Notes: a model not told the origin generated them from the letters alone. DNA of 64,000 nt from Gentiana macrophylla (GCA_026214975.1 CM047805.1:3968001-4032000), one strand, 5' to 3'; positions 9,974 to 22,625 are shown, counted from the stretch's first letter. Numbers and translations: made by a program.

Positions 9974-10354
9974 TCACCATGACATCTTCATCGGCAGGTC
10001 ATCCGACAACTCCCACTCTGCAGGTATAGGATGGTCTGCCAGGAAGTCGGCAAGAACTTGTCCCTTTACAGCCTTTTGAGGAACATAGATGATTTCAAAT
10101 TGTTGCAGTTGAAGGTACCACCTTGCCAATCGATCCGATAACACCGGTTTAGACATGACATACTTCAGTGGGTTTGCTTTTGATACTAGATGCACGGTGT
10201 GAGCTTGAAAATAATGCTTCAACTTCTGGATGGCAAATATAAGGGACATGCAAAGCTTCTCAATTGGAGAGTACTTCGGCTCATGTGGGGTCATCGTTCG
10301 CTCCAAGTAATACAAGGCGCTTTCTTTTCCGTTGTCGTTTTCACGAGCAAGCAA
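9974..10354 (-). pseudogene. First (retroviral-type) RNaseH of the Tat element
   Basis: Reads ...ALYYLERTMTPHEPKYSPIE, then LSDRLARWYLQLQQFEI and VLADFLADHP, the standard degenerate RNaseH domain that follows RT in Tat polyproteins. It is offset by frameshifts both from RT (near 10350) and from the second RNaseH (near 9980). In an active element all three are one polyprotein. Confidence 0.8.
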
Positions 10355-11610
10355 AGTGCACCTCTTGATCGTTTTGCGCGGTGATGTAAAGGATCAAAGG
10401 TTTACCTTTAACGGGGGCCGTCAAGACCGGAGCATTCATCAGATATGTTTTAATGCTCTCGAAGGCTTTCCTGCATGAATCATCCCATTCAAACGGAACT
10501 CCCTTTTTCATCAGGTGGCTGAAAGGTTGGCATCTTCCAGCAAGATTTGATATGAACCTTCGTATGTATGCTAGCCTCCCTTGCATGCTTCTAAGTTCAT
10601 GAAGATTACGAGGCTCGGGCATTTTCATGATGGCTTCCACCTTGGATTGGTCAATTTCTATTCCTTGATGTCGCACAATGAAGCCGAGAAATTTGCCTGA
10701 ACTGACACCAAATGCACACTTTAGAGGGTTCATATTTAGTTGGAATCTTCTAAGTCTATCGAAAACCAGTCTCAGGTCACTTAGATGGTCGGGTTTCTCT
10801 TTTGACTTGACAACCAAGTCATCCACATAGCATTCTACGTGTTGGTGTAGTATGTCGTCGAAAATCTTCTGCATCGCGCGTTGATATGTTGGCCCCGCAT
10901 TTTTCAGACCAAAAGGCATCATTTTATAACAGTAAATCCCCTTGGGTGTCCGGAATGCAGTAAGTTCTTCATCTTCAGGAGCCATACGAATTTGGTTGTA
11001 CCCTGATGATCCATCCATGAAAGATAGTGCTTCATGGCCAGTGGTTGCATCCACCATGAGCTCAGTGATAGGCAAAGGGAAGTCGTCTTTTGGGCATGCG
11101 TTGTTTATGTCTCGAAAATCCACACACACACGAATTTGACCATTCTTCTTTCTCACGGGGACGATGCTTGAGATCCATGTTGGATATTTGACCTCGCGGA
11201 TGAAACCTGCATCAATAAGCTTGTTGACTTCCGCCTCTATAAGTGGCACGCAGTGCAGTGCGAATCTTCTTTGTGCTTGCTTGATAGGCGCGATCCGTTC
11301 TTTACGGACAAGCGATGGACGGCTACCTTTGGATCAAGGCCAGGCATTTCTTTGTATGTCCAGCGAACACATCCTTGTACTCGTGAAGGATTTCAAGGTA
11401 CTTGTCTTCTTCTTCTTTGGTTAGAAGAGCACTGATATAGGTGGGCCGCGGCTCATCTTCGGTGCCAAGGTTGATTTCTTTTAGCTCATCAACTGTCGAC
11501 TTGACTCCTTCTTCTAGTTCTGGGGGCGCTTCTTCGGCATCTTCTTCCACATCATCATTACTCAGAGTAATATGATGGACGGAGGTATATTGGAGCTCTT
11601 CTTGAGTCAA
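10341..11610 (-). pseudogene. Reverse transcriptase of the Tat element
   Basis: The frame 10341-11249 covers the whole catalytic core: KKNGQIRVCVDFRDINNACP, SFMDGSSGYNQIRM, TPKGIYCYKMMPFGLKNAG, then CYVDDLVVKSK with the YVDD box at 10818-10829, then FGVSSGKFLGFIV and the connection domain. The acidic N-terminal linker (DDVEEDAEEAPPELEEG) lies in the separate frame 11323-11610, so there is a frameshift near 11280. All RT catalytic aspartates are present. Confidence 0.9.
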
Positions 11611-11624
11611 ATCTCTCGCCTCTT

Positions 11625-12797
11625 CTAATGCTTCACTTTTGGGTGGGAAGCCTTCTTGTTCACAATGTTGATATAAAAAGAAGAGCCTACACTCTCTTCA
11701 GGCTCATTTTCTTGATGTGCCAAAGGTGCATACTCCATATTGTTCTTGGCATCATTACCAGTGTACACCATCGTGCACATTTTAGCCTTCATTATATTCC
11801 CACAATGGATGAGAAGACACGTGCGACGCTTCATTCTGGACGGAATCAGACTCTTAATTTCTTTAGAGTCAATGTTTTATATCCCCTTTTCGGAATGCCT
11901 GCGTGTTGGTCGTCTCCGGCTCTTGAAACCCCTTTGTTTTGGTAGATTCTTAGTCGTCATGGAAAGCCTTTCAAAGACAGAGACACGTTCTTTCTTAGGT
12001 TGCAACCTCTCAAACACGGATGGCCTTGGAGCCATATGTTCTTGAGCATTTGTCGAAGGTGATTCGTCTTCGATTCCAATATAATTATTGGTTGTCTTCC
12101 TTATCGAAATACGGACAGGGGGTGTAGGATTATACCCTAGGCCCGTCCGAGACCCAATGACTAGAATTTTTACTTTCACGGCTTTGAGTGCCTTTTCACG
12201 TTCTTCGCCTTTTGCCCCCACTTTTATGGTAGGGCTCCGAGATCTGTTTGATGCCTTCGCCAGAAGTTTGTAAGCGATGGGATCAAAACTTTCTTTTCTC
12301 GTGGCCGGCAATGGGCCGTGCTCTATAATCGGACCTTCCTTCGGGCGAGTAAACCCATGCAAAGGCGCATTTATATTCACGACATCGATCTTGGGAAGTG
12401 GTAGTGTTAATCCACTCAAGGCCTTGGACTTTTGAGGTGGGTGACCATCTTCATTCTTCTTCGTATTGTGTTGAGGCACTAAGGGTTTTGTCCCTCCATG
12501 TTTGCCTGTATTTTTCTCGTTTACAGCTTCTTCCTCTACCATGTCGGCCCATTTTTCAGATCTTTCCTGGGGCTTGGAGACATTAGATATTTTCAACGGA
12601 ACCGGCTTCAAGTAGAACTTGGCGTCCGCAAAGTGGGTTTCGGCCTCGGTGAAGGGCTTATCATCAGCAATGACTTTTCTCAAAGCACACCATTGCTTGA
12701 GATTTAAAGCATTGATGAAGGGTTGAAGGGCGATCCCATTATCATGTAACCATGGCCTTCCTAGCAACATGTTGTAAGATGTCCTAGCATCGATCAT
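11625..12797 (-). pseudogene. Protease C-terminus and pro-RT linker of the Tat element
   Basis: The main frame (11877-12797, 306 codons) opens with ARTSYNMLLGRPWLHDNG, the conserved end of the plant gypsy aspartic protease. A long charged linker follows (SVFERL motifs twice, typical of Tat linkers). The segment 11625-11834 continues it in another frame. No further catalytic motif is expected here. Confidence 0.75.
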
Positions 12798-13252
12798 GGA
12801 TGGAACAACACGCTTGAAGCTAATTCATCGATCAAGATGTCGAGTCTTATCACTCCGATGGCTCTTTGCCCCCCTTGGTTGAATCCTTGGATCATCAGGC
12901 GGCTGTCGGAGAGTTCATCCATTGAAATTCCCAACTCTTTCATCACTCGGAGTGGCAAAATATTGACAGCCGATCCTCCGTCTAACAATACTCGGTTGAC
13001 TTTCTGCTCGCGAGTGTAGGCCGTGACGAATAACGGGCGATTATGGGGTGCTGCCCCTAACAACATATCATCGTCCGTGAAGGTGATCTCGATCGTGCAA
13101 GTGATCTTTGCTTTGAGTGAAGACTCTTCTTCAGTTGGCGAGTCTTCCTCCTTTTCTTTGTCATCTTCTTCCACGTCGGTAGCATGACAGGAAACAACTT
13201 CTTCATCTGAATCCCTTTTAATAGGCTCAGCTTCAAAAATCTTCTTGGGCAT
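12794..13252 (-). pseudogene. Aspartic protease (retropepsin) N-terminal half of the Tat element
   Basis: Contains RVLLDGGSAVNILP, where the active-site triad reads D-G-G and is followed by S, as is common in Tat proteases. The acidic stretch before it (DVEEDDKEKEEDSPTEEESS) is linker. The flap half (YNMLLGRPW) is in the next frame, so one frameshift lies at about 12797. Processes the gag-pol polyprotein. Confidence 0.8.
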
Positions 13253-13518
13253 GTATTCCAGTAAGGTGACTGGAGTGCGATGACTTTTATACTCGTCGTT
13301 TTCCGGAGGGAGCTCATCTTCTTGGATTTCCCCTTTCTTGGTTCCTTCTTAGTTGTCATAGCCATTCGACTTCTCTTTGGTTTGGCTGGCTTGGAGTGTT
13401 TGGCCCTTGGCCTTATTGACTCAAGGTGAGGCGTCACCCTCTTCTTTTTCTTGCGAGCTACTAGAATCCATCCATCCTCGTCTTGTTTTGGTTTGGTGGC
13501 CTTCGTGGCTTTGTCCAC
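13057..13518 (-). pseudogene. Gag-protease junction of the Tat element, cut by the Athila insertion
   Basis: The minus-strand frame has QDEDGWILVARKKKK, similar to the 'W-x-x-V-x-R-[KR]-K' segment seen after gag in Tat elements, then a basic stretch. It overlaps the protease frame (13057-13252 is shared ground in a different frame). It would join directly to the gag end at 40118 if the array and one TSD copy were absent. Confidence 0.6.
13514..13518. other. Target-site duplication TCCAC, left copy
   Basis: TCCAC directly precedes LTR1 of the Athila array and recurs at 40118-40122 directly after LTR4. No comparable duplication flanks the inner LTRs. Confidence 0.85.
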
Positions 13519-14326
13519 TGTTCGGTAAAAACTAGTTTTAAATTTATAATACCGAAACACCCCAAGTATAAGGATCGTAGTATAGGATGTTAACGGGTCG
13601 TCCTAAGGGAGTGGAATGTTTATCGGATCAAGGAACAATTATTCTATCGATTATGTCACAATTATTAACTAAACTAGGGTTTAAACTAAATATGAATAGT
13701 AAAAACGACGATGAACAGTAACTTCGATGAATAGTAAATTGGAATCAAATTGATACGAACTATTCGATTTATCAAGTAATTAAAACAACGGCAAGGCAAC
13801 GGAATCCACCAATCAACCAACCCAACCCCAACTAGATTGCGCTAAAGATACAATTTTTAGTAATGATCAAATCACGAATTCGATTAAATCTCTTTAATCA
13901 ATTCCTAGGGGTTTCGTTTTCTTTCCCAAGCAAAACTAAACTAGCATGCATAACACGATCATGAGATTGTTTCCAATACTCTACTCAACTAATCATGAAC
14001 AATCTCTTGAATCACAATTAATTGCATCAATTGAAAAGATCAAATCTTGAATCAATACTCTCATATAAATTCAATCAAAAGATAGTTTCATCGATCTCTC
14101 GATTCAAATAAAACATAAACAATATAACAATATCTAATTGATGAAAAACCATAAATTAACTCACTAAAGATGTAGCTAAAAATCCTCTAATTGGTGTGGT
14201 TGTTGATTGGTTTCATCCGTTGTCCTACCGCAAGATGCTTAGCCTTCAATCATCTTCGAACTCCCAAGCAAGATTGAAAGAAAGAAACTCATATTTTTAT
14301 TTGATGTGGTGCTTTTTCTGTGTGTA
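13519..14326 (-). mobile_element. Athila LTR1, truncated at its right side
   Basis: Starts TGTTCGGTAAAAACTAG like the other three copies. It matches LTR2 to about 20657, then jumps into integrase sequence at 14325-14326 with a shared TA. The TATA box, palindrome and CCTAAACA terminus of the LTR are therefore missing in this copy. Confidence 0.85.
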
Positions 14327-14870
14327 CTTATTACCACATGAGGATGGAAAGGGTCCCATAAAATCTATGCCCCAAACGTCGAAAACTTCGCATTCAAGAA
14401 TGGGCTTAAGTGGCATTTCCATCCTACTACTCGCCGTCGAGTTCTCGGCACCTATCACAACCTTTACAAAAGGCTTACGCATCTTTAAGCAGAGTCGGCC
14501 GGTAAAATCCGGCTTGAAGGATCTTTGCAACCGCTCTTTGGTGTTCCATAGTGACCTCCGGTAGGACCATTGTGGCATTGTTCTAGGATATCCCACCGAT
14601 CATGCTCGGGGAACACACCGTCGAAGCAAACCATCCTCTGGACCTTGAACAAATAAGGATCTTCCCATACGAGATATTTAAGATCGTAAAAGAACTTTTT
14701 CTTCTCACGATCGTCATATCCTCTAAATGACCACTCGCTAAATAGTTGGCGTGAGTCGACATACCACGGCCTAACCGTTTCAAGCTTCATCAATTGCTCG
14801 GTCGGAAAATCAATGCCTATATCATTGTGATTTTCTCGCACCCTCATTTACTAAGCGAGATAAATGATCA
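14325..14870 (-). pseudogene. Athila copy 1: integrase, C-terminal part deleted
   Basis: Minus-strand frames read [18 protein letters not shown] (first catalytic D of the core), and upstream [13 protein letters not shown] and the zinc-domain region. Everything after GNKY, including the second D and E of the active site, the C-terminus, the polypurine tract and part of LTR1, is gone. Frameshifts lie at several CHG sites. Confidence 0.8.
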
Positions 14871-16150
14871 CCACAATATTCTCACCGCCTTTCTTATCTT
14901 TAATCACAAGGTCAAACTCTTGTAGAATTAAAATCCATCTAAGTAACCTTGGTTTGGCATCCGCTTTATCCATAAGGTAGCGAAAGTCGCATGATCTGTC
15001 CATACAATCACTTGAGAACCTAGAAGATAACTTCTAAACTTGTCAATGGCAAAAACAACGACTAAGAATTCCTTCTCGGTTGTGGTATAATTGCATTGAG
15101 CCGGGTTCAAGGTACGACTCGCATAATAAATGGGCTGAACCTTTTATCAACTCTTTGACCTAAAGCCGCGCCACGGCATAGTTAGAGGCATCACACATCA
15201 ATTCGAAATGCTTGGTCCGGTCGGGTGCTACTAAAATATAGGCAGCGATAAGCTTATCTTTCAAACAATTGAAAGCTTCCTTGCACTTCGTGATCGAACA
15301 AGAAATCTACATCATCTTTCAAAAGATTTGATAAAGGCTTGGCAATCGTAGAAAAGTCTCGAATAAACCTCCTGTAGAAGCCAACGTGTCCTAGAAAACC
15401 TCGTACCTCCCTTCTTTGTCTTAGGTACGTCATCCTTTCAATGGCTTCGACCTTAGCCTTATCAACTTGAATACGACATTGGACACCTTGTGTCCCAAAA
15501 CTATTCCTTCATCAACTAGAAAATGGCATTTCTCCCGGTTAAGCACTAGATTTTTCTCAACATAACGTTGGAGTACCATATCTAGATTCTTTAAAATTTT
15601 ATCAAAGCTATCGCCATAGACTGAGAAGTCGTCCATGAAGACTTCCATGCATTTCTCAACAAGCCCATCAAAAATGGCCAACATACACCGTTGAAAAGTC
15701 GCGGGTGCATTGCATAGACCGAATGGCATTCTACGAAAAGCAAAAGTACTGGATGGACACGTAAGCGTGGTCTTCTCTTGGTCATTAGGATCAATGGCTA
15801 TCCGGAAGTAGCCGGAATAGCCATCAAGGAAACAATAATACTTATGACCACTCGGTCGTTCAATAAGTTGGTCAATGAAGGGTAAGGAAAGTGATCTTTG
15901 CGGTGACTTCATTAAGTCTCACGATAGTCGATGAGACTCAGAGTCTTGTCACGAGACGTAGGGCAACTTCCTCCCCTTTTTCATTCTTTTCTACTGTAAT
16001 ACCGCCCTTCTTTGGCACAACTTGAGTAGGGCTGACCCACTCGCTATCGGCGATTGCGTAGATGATTCCCATGTCGAGCCACTTTATCACTTCTTTCTTG
16101 ACAACCTCCTGCATATGCGGATTCAGTCGTCTCTGAGGTTGTCTAACCTT
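14871..16150 (-). pseudogene. Athila copy 1: reverse transcriptase and RNaseH
   Basis: RT motifs: LDMGIIYAIADSEWVSPTQV, FLDGYSGYFRIAID, FRRMPFGLCNAPATFQRCM, then EVFMDDFSVYGDS with FMDD at 15628-15639. The RNaseH part has LNPAQCNYTTTEKEFLVV and [10 protein letters not shown] near 14990-15110. Frames change several times where copies 2 and 3 have small differences at CAG/CTG. Compared with copy 2, the RT core is otherwise collinear. Confidence 0.85.
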
Positions 16151-17819
16151 TTTAGCTCCCTCCTCCGTTCGGATTTTATGCATGCATATGTCTGGGCTGA
16201 TCCCTCGGATATCACCCACTTGCCAACCGAACGCGAGGATGTTTTTCTTAAGCACTTCTGTCAGCTGTGCTTCTTGCTCTTGGTCGAGTTTCGAGGAAAT
16301 GATCAAAGGCAATTTATCTCCATCCTTAAGAAAGATATACTTAAGGTGTTTTGGAAGCGGTTTAAGCTCTAAATCAGTAGGTGGTTGCTCAATACTAGAC
16401 TTTAACGGGCCACCTTTCTCCTTATGAGCTTGAAGTGGTTGTGGTGAGAACACCTCATCTTCCCGAGGCTCAACCCCGAGAAAATGCTTGGATCAAATCA
16501 TCCATCGGAATCCTCCGGTCAACACTTGCTTCCTTTTTCTTGTGATCGATCATTTTTCTTAACTCTTCATCTTTAAGCTCTTACGCGACTCTTCCCAATC
16601 ATCTACTTCCCAATGAGTAGCTTCTCTCCAAAACTCTACCTCGTCCCAACTACCCATCGAGCTTCTTCTTCACCAGGGATGAAGTCTTCCTGACTCGATT
16701 CTTTGAAATCATCGTTTGTTCTTTGGGCATCTCCATGCTTCTAACTCAATAACAGCCCAGTGTGGCGAGTGAAGATGACTCGTCAATGCCTACGGCTTGA
16801 AATGAATTAGAAGGTGGTCCGCGATCGGCGGATCCTCAATGTCCATGACTTCAAAAACACTTATCTCTGTCAACTCCTCTGCTTCTTCAAAGTAGGCATC
16901 TTTTAGTCCTCATAGATAGCTTCGACAAAGCGATATTTCATCAATTACGGCTCTTTCGGGATGTGTCCTCGTGTGAAGGTGGCGGATGTGTCACCGACTC
17001 TAAAAGTAATCATCGCTTTGCGAAGTCGATGAGAGCGTTAGAAGTGTCTAAAAAAGGTTCGGCCTAGAATTAGAGGCATCTCCTTATCGGTGGATAGTCT
17101 AGAATAACCCGATCGGTAGGGAAGACTAAATGTTCAACTTGAAGGAGCACATTAGCTACACAACCGGCTGCGATCCGGCTAGATTTATCTACCATCCGAA
17201 GAGAAATCGGCGTTCCCGCATCCTTTTATCTAACCCGAGCTTTTTGCATCGTTTAATGGCATCACATTAATAGAGGCCCCTGAGTCGCATAAGGCGTTTT
17301 GAATAAATGGCCTTCGATCTCACAGGAGATTGAAGGTGCCGCCAGTCACACCTCGCTAATGACAATTTTACGTGAAACCATCGAGCAATCTCGCGTAGCA
17401 CTTCTTGACCATCCTCAAGCTTTCTCTTGCTGCTGAGAATTCTTTAAGATACTTAGTACATTTAGGCATTTTGGACAATACCTCAACTAAGGGCATACTC
17501 ACTTTAGTGTCCTAAGTATCCTCCTCACTCCAAAGATCTTGCTTGTCGTTAGTGAGGGCTTTCTCTTTCCTTTTTGGTGGATAAGGAAGGGCTTTATCAT
17601 TCCCTGTAGCTTGATTCTTTATCGCCTCATCCTCCCTATCCTTCCATCTCACAAACTTTTCTTCCTTTTTCTTAGTCAGGGGTACCGCCCCTTGACTTTC
17701 CTTTCTTTCCTCGTCATCAGAATTATTTTCATCCTCCGAAGAATTGTCACTAAGCTCCTCATCGTTGCTTTCTTGGCATGTGGTTTCGATTTCCCCTCCC
17801 GAACTCATGGCGTCGAGGA
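16151..17819 (-). pseudogene. Athila copy 1: protease and linkers
   Basis: The retropepsin active site ALCDSGASINVMP is intact in frame on the minus strand at about 17256-17297; the other two copies are broken here by a change at the CTG in CCCCTGAG. Downstream (16151-16640) lies the charged linker containing ELKPLPKHLKYIFL, which precedes RT in Athila. Upstream (17512-17808) is the acidic NDEELSDNSSEDENN segment. Confidence 0.75.
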
Positions 17820-19364
17820 GGGGCTACTCGTTCCCGACATCATGCCGGGTCCAGCCTTCTTACCACTTCTCGAGTTACTTGCGTTTAACTCCTCTTCTTG
17901 CCCATACTCCCATTTGAGGTGTAATGGCGGTGCAAACATTCACATCGACTTTGATTTCTCTCGGTATAACTTGGAAGTTTACCGTGAGTCCGCTTGCTTA
18001 TTTGGTGCGCCATTTGACCAACTTGTCTCTCAATTGCTTTAACACTAGTAGAGCGAGTCTTCACCATGTCTACCGGCTCATCGAATTTGTGTTGAGGACA
18101 CATGAGGTGGTATGATTGTTGTTCTGAGTTTGATTCCAGCCACCTTGAGGCCTTTGGGAGTTCTGAACTGGCCTTTGATAGTTCGAGTTGAAAGAATTCG
18201 AATTTGAAGGGCCAGGTGGTAACTTGGCTTGATTGAAGTTTTGCCTTTGAAATCCTGAATAGTTCTGGTTCTGGTTGAAGTTTCGGAAGGGTTGGTTTTG
18301 ATTATCCATTAAGTTTACCTCCTCCGTCATCTCAGTCCCTGCCTGTGTTCCAAGATAATTCACCTCAGAAGGCTGCATCTGAAGATTGGCCAGCTGCTTG
18401 CTTATCGATTCCATCTGAGCAACCAACAGCTGTGTATCAGGATTGCTTGCAGTACCTTCTTTCTTAACAATATTGGTCTTCTTAGGAGTCGACCACATGT
18501 TGTTCTTGGCAATTGTCTCGGCTACTCTGTAAGCAGTCTCATCACCTCCCCCTAAGAAGGATCCATGAGCTGTGGAGTCAAGATAGTCTCTATTAGGTTG
18601 AGAGACTCCTCTGTAGAATAGTTCCAACAACTCATATCCTGTCATATCCGTGATTGGGGCATTTCCTCATCAACAGATTTAATCTCTCCCAAGCCTTGCC
18701 AACAGTCTCATCCTCCAACTGCTCAAACGTAGCTATTTCCCGTTTCATCTCCATAATCTTGCCCGGTGAAACCCACTTAAGAGCGAAGGCTCTTTTGACA
18801 TCATTCCATGTATGGAGGGAATGATGTGCTAACGACTTAAACCATCTGCTTGCTTCACCTTTTAAAGCAAAAGGAAATAGCTTCAACTTTACGATCTCAG
18901 AATCAACACCAGGATAATGGCACTGCTTCTGATTTGTACGAATGTGGACAAGAAGTCGTGTGGATCTTCCTGAGCGCATACCATGGAAAGAGCTATTCGA
19001 ACTAGAGCAACTACTCCGTTCTTTAGATCAAAGTTCACTCCTCCCATGTCGGGAGGGCGAATAAGTCTATGCCCCTCGAGAAAATCTTGATTAAGATATG
19101 GAGTGTAGGGGTCTGGTTCAACTGATTAAATTTGGTTTTGGCGGAATTGTTGAAGTTGTTGATTTATGCCCGACTTCTTCGATTCATGTTGTTGCTTGAG
19201 CTTGCATTTGTTGAAGGAGTAAATTTAAGCGAGCTTGGGGTCGAGGATTTGGAATTGGTGGATCTTGATCCGCCATTTTGTCAAATCGAGGAGAAGCCTT
19301 CTTCTAAGGATAGATCGTTCGGGCTCGGGATCAAAGATCGAAGTCCTTCTTACTTCGTTTGCAT
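17820..19364 (-). pseudogene. Athila copy 1: gag
   Basis: The start corresponds to the ATG at 19362-19364 (MQT...; in copy 3 the next residues read RSKKGLL). The capsid-like block FALKGEASRWFKSLAHHSLH, then WNDVKRAFALKWVSPGK and AWERLNLLMRKCPNHG is clear at 18632-18979, followed by the QN-rich tail (NFNQNQNYSGFQ). Of the three copies this one has the best-preserved C-terminal half (191 open codons at 18070-18645) but a damaged N-terminus. No CCHC knuckle, as usual for Athila. Confidence 0.8.
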
Positions 19365-19857
19365 AAACCGGAAGAAAGGAAAGGAAGAAATCAACCCTAG
19401 GGTTGATTAGAACGAGTTTAGAAAAGGTTTGATGGTTTAGAGGAGAAAAGAAAAGAGAGAGAAGAGAAGATAGAGAAGAAAGAAAAGAAGTGATGATTGA
19501 GCAGTGAAGCTGGCGTCCGGTGTTAGTGGACGTTCGTTCGAAAGGCAATTGAGGTGGACGGGCGTTCAAGTTATCGAGCCGCTCGTTCGACACGAAAACC
19601 TAAAAACTAGAAAAACACTAAGGCGGGAAAAAACGTGTTAAAATCTTCTAGGGCCAAAATGGAGGGAAAACGGTGGATTTTGACCTCGAAAATGCAACGA
19701 GCGAGCTTTCCAATTGGGGTCCTGCGTTCCAAACGGACACTCGAGCGAAAGTTACGGCCAAAATACTCTGCGTGCTAAAAGCGATCCTTTTGACTCGAAA
19801 ATTGTCTAAATAGAATCCGACAACCATTACCGACTCCCGACAACGGCGCCAAAAACT
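19365..19857 (-). other. Athila copy 1: 5' leader and primer-binding site
   Basis: Untranslated leader between LTR2 and gag. The PBS at 19835-19851 reads like the other copies except TCCCGACAACGG in place of TCCCCGGCAACGG on the plus strand. Short GGACG/CGTTC motifs recur at about 19520-19590. No ORF of note. Confidence 0.75.
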
Positions 19858-21212
19858 TGTTCGGTAAAAACTAGTTTTAAATTTATAACGAAACACCCCA
19901 AGTATAAGGATCGTAGTATAGGATGTTAACGGGTCGTCTAAGGAGTGGAATGTTTATCGGATCAAGGAACAATTATTCTATCGATTATGTCACAATTATT
20001 AACTAAACTAGGGTTTAAACTAAATATGAATAGTAAAAGCGACGATGAACAGTAACTTGATGAATAGTAAATTGGAATCAAATTGATACGAACTATTCGA
20101 TTTATCAAGTAATTAAAACAACGGCAAGGCAACGGAATCCACCAATCAACCAACCCAACCCCAACTAGATTGCGCTAAAGATACAATTTTTAGTAATGAT
20201 CAAATCACGAATTCGATTAAATCTCTTTAATCAATTCCTAGGGTTTCGTTTTCTTTCCCAAGCAAAACTAAACTAGCATGCATAACACGATCATGAGATT
20301 GTTTCCAATACTCTACTCAACTAATCATGAACAATCTCTTGAATCACAATTAATTGCATCAATTGAAAAGATCAAATCTTGAATCAATACTCTCATATAA
20401 ATTCAATCAAAAGATAGTTTCATCGATCTCTCGATTCAAATAAAACATAAACAATATAACAATATCTAATTGATGAAAAACCATAAATTAACTCACTAAA
20501 GATGTAGCTAAAAATCCTCTAATTGGTGTGGTTGTTGATTGGTTTCATCCGTTGTCCTACCGCAAGATGCTTAGCCTTCAATCATCTTGAACTCCCAAGC
20601 AAGATTGAAAGAAAGAAACTCATATTTTTATTTGATGTGGTGCTTTTTACGTGTGTAAAATTGCGTGTATTTTTACATCTCCTTCTCTCCTTTCGAGTCT
20701 TCTTTGTTTATATAGAAATTGTAACCGACTTAGCACGGATCTAGAAGATAAATACTGTAAAATCACGACCGACCGAATGACATGGCTCGGTCGACCGAGC
20801 CACTTTTCTTGCACGTTTTAAATGTTTTTCCGTCGACTTGTTCCCCGCATTGCATTACGCATGATCGATTCATTTTGATTTATCTCTCAATTAATACTCC
20901 GATTTTCTTCCTTATTTTGAAATCACTTGATTAAATGAGATAAATCTTCTCCATTAATGATATCCCCATGCATATCTTTTAATTTTACGCAAAATTGTTG
21001 TTACACCAAGTCATCGAATAATAATAATAATAATAATGTGTAACAAAATTAACAATTAAACCCATAATTTCCTCATAATTAAATTATAATTCCTCAATAA
21101 CCATTATAGGAATTTAACGGTTAAAACACGCTTCTCTCATTTATTTCCCTTAAAAATAAGGTAAATTGTTTAGGGATTAAGCCCGAAAATATAGTAAAAT
21201 TTACCCTAAACA
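19858..21212 (-). mobile_element. Athila LTR2, 1355 bp, shared by copies 1 and 2
   Basis: Plus strand TGTTCGG...CCTAAACA. It acts as 5' LTR for copy 1 and 3' LTR for copy 2. TATATAAA on the minus strand at 20707-20714. Perfect 18-bp palindrome GGCTCGGTCGACCGAGCC at 20784-20801. Seven AAT units near 21016-21036. Confidence 0.9.
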
Positions 21213-22625
21213 ACTCCCCACACTTAGCTTTTTGTTAGTCCTCGGACAAAACAATCAAAACTATAGCTCAACTTTATAAATAATCCACATAGATCTCAAC
21301 TCACGTAACAAAAGATACAACAACTATAGCAAACAATACCATCACAGAGATAGATTCGGTGTATGTGTGACAAGCCATTCTCAATCTAACAAGCCTTTCA
21401 AAGAAATATCCTCTCAAAGATTCCAATGACCATCCTAGGTACAGACAGTAATAGCTCCACTCAAAGCCTTCCCACGTACTCAGTAGGATAATCCCCACAG
21501 CATATCATGCGGTTCTACTGGGTATAAGATCCATGATAACAAAGACTTCACTTTATTTTTACTCATCATTTCCAAAATTTTCAAATTTGACGCATATCAA
21601 GAATGACTTCTTACCCATCATAGTAGAATAGGACATTTCGTGATAATCCCTACCTACTCAAATCATAAGGTAGCTTCTTCTAAGCTATCGTGAGCTTTTG
21701 GTCATCATAGTGGTATAGGACATACGAGGTATACCCTACCGCACTCAAATCATCGACCGACTTTTCGACAAGCGTATCTATTAATAATTTCTCACTCACT
21801 TTATTTATTCACTTTTCAAAGTCATAAGTTACATCTCACTTATCACATTCAAACTTTATGATATTCACAGTACACGGTCTAACTTAGGTGTAACTATACT
21901 GACCTTCCTAAGATAAATCATCAAAACAATGAAAGGATATAGTTCAAAAATCTTGCTTCAATATCGAAGGCTTTCGTGAGTGTGAAATGAATACTATCTC
22001 AAAGCAGTAAAAACATGCTATAATCATCTCTCAGAAGTTACGGACAATCATCGTCAGGAAACTACAACTAGCGAGCATTTGTTTCAATTACATGCTCAAG
22101 ATTTACAATTATCCAAGTGTAAATTTAAAATTTCACTATTTATCAAAGATCACAAATATTTACTCATATTGTCGAAAATAAAACATGAATTGCACCCCAC
22201 ACTTAAATCACATTATGTCCTCGAATGTGCAAATAAAAGAAAAGAATACTTATTTGGTTCCAAAGATGGTTGTCGGGCGAGTAGACACAATGTCAGGCCG
22301 TAGCATGAATAAACGGCGCACTCGTGTCACGAACATACAACACTAAAAGTAATAACTTGCAAACTGCTCAAGCGTATCGCAACACTCGGCATATGAGATA
22401 ATCTCGGGTACAAGGGTATATGAGTAAACATGTATACACATAAAGCAACCACAAATAGGACGAGGATAACCAACACACAACTCACCAAAGTTTTATTCCT
22501 ACTAACCTAAAAACTTAACTAAAAGGAAATACTTAAAAGACTAGGCTGCCTCCTAGGAGCGCTCTTTTAATGTCAATAACTTGACACAGATTTCAAAAGA
22601 TCAACCCGGATCGGGCCACTTTGGT
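21213..22625 (-). other. Athila copy 2: polypurine tract and 1.4-kb non-coding 3' region
   Basis: The tract (minus strand CTAAGTGTGGGGAGT, 21213-21227) abuts LTR2. Between it and the integrase stop there is no ORF resembling the env-like second ORF of some Athila elements; best frames are under 75 codons. The same sequence is conserved at 30669-32090 in copy 3. Confidence 0.75.
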
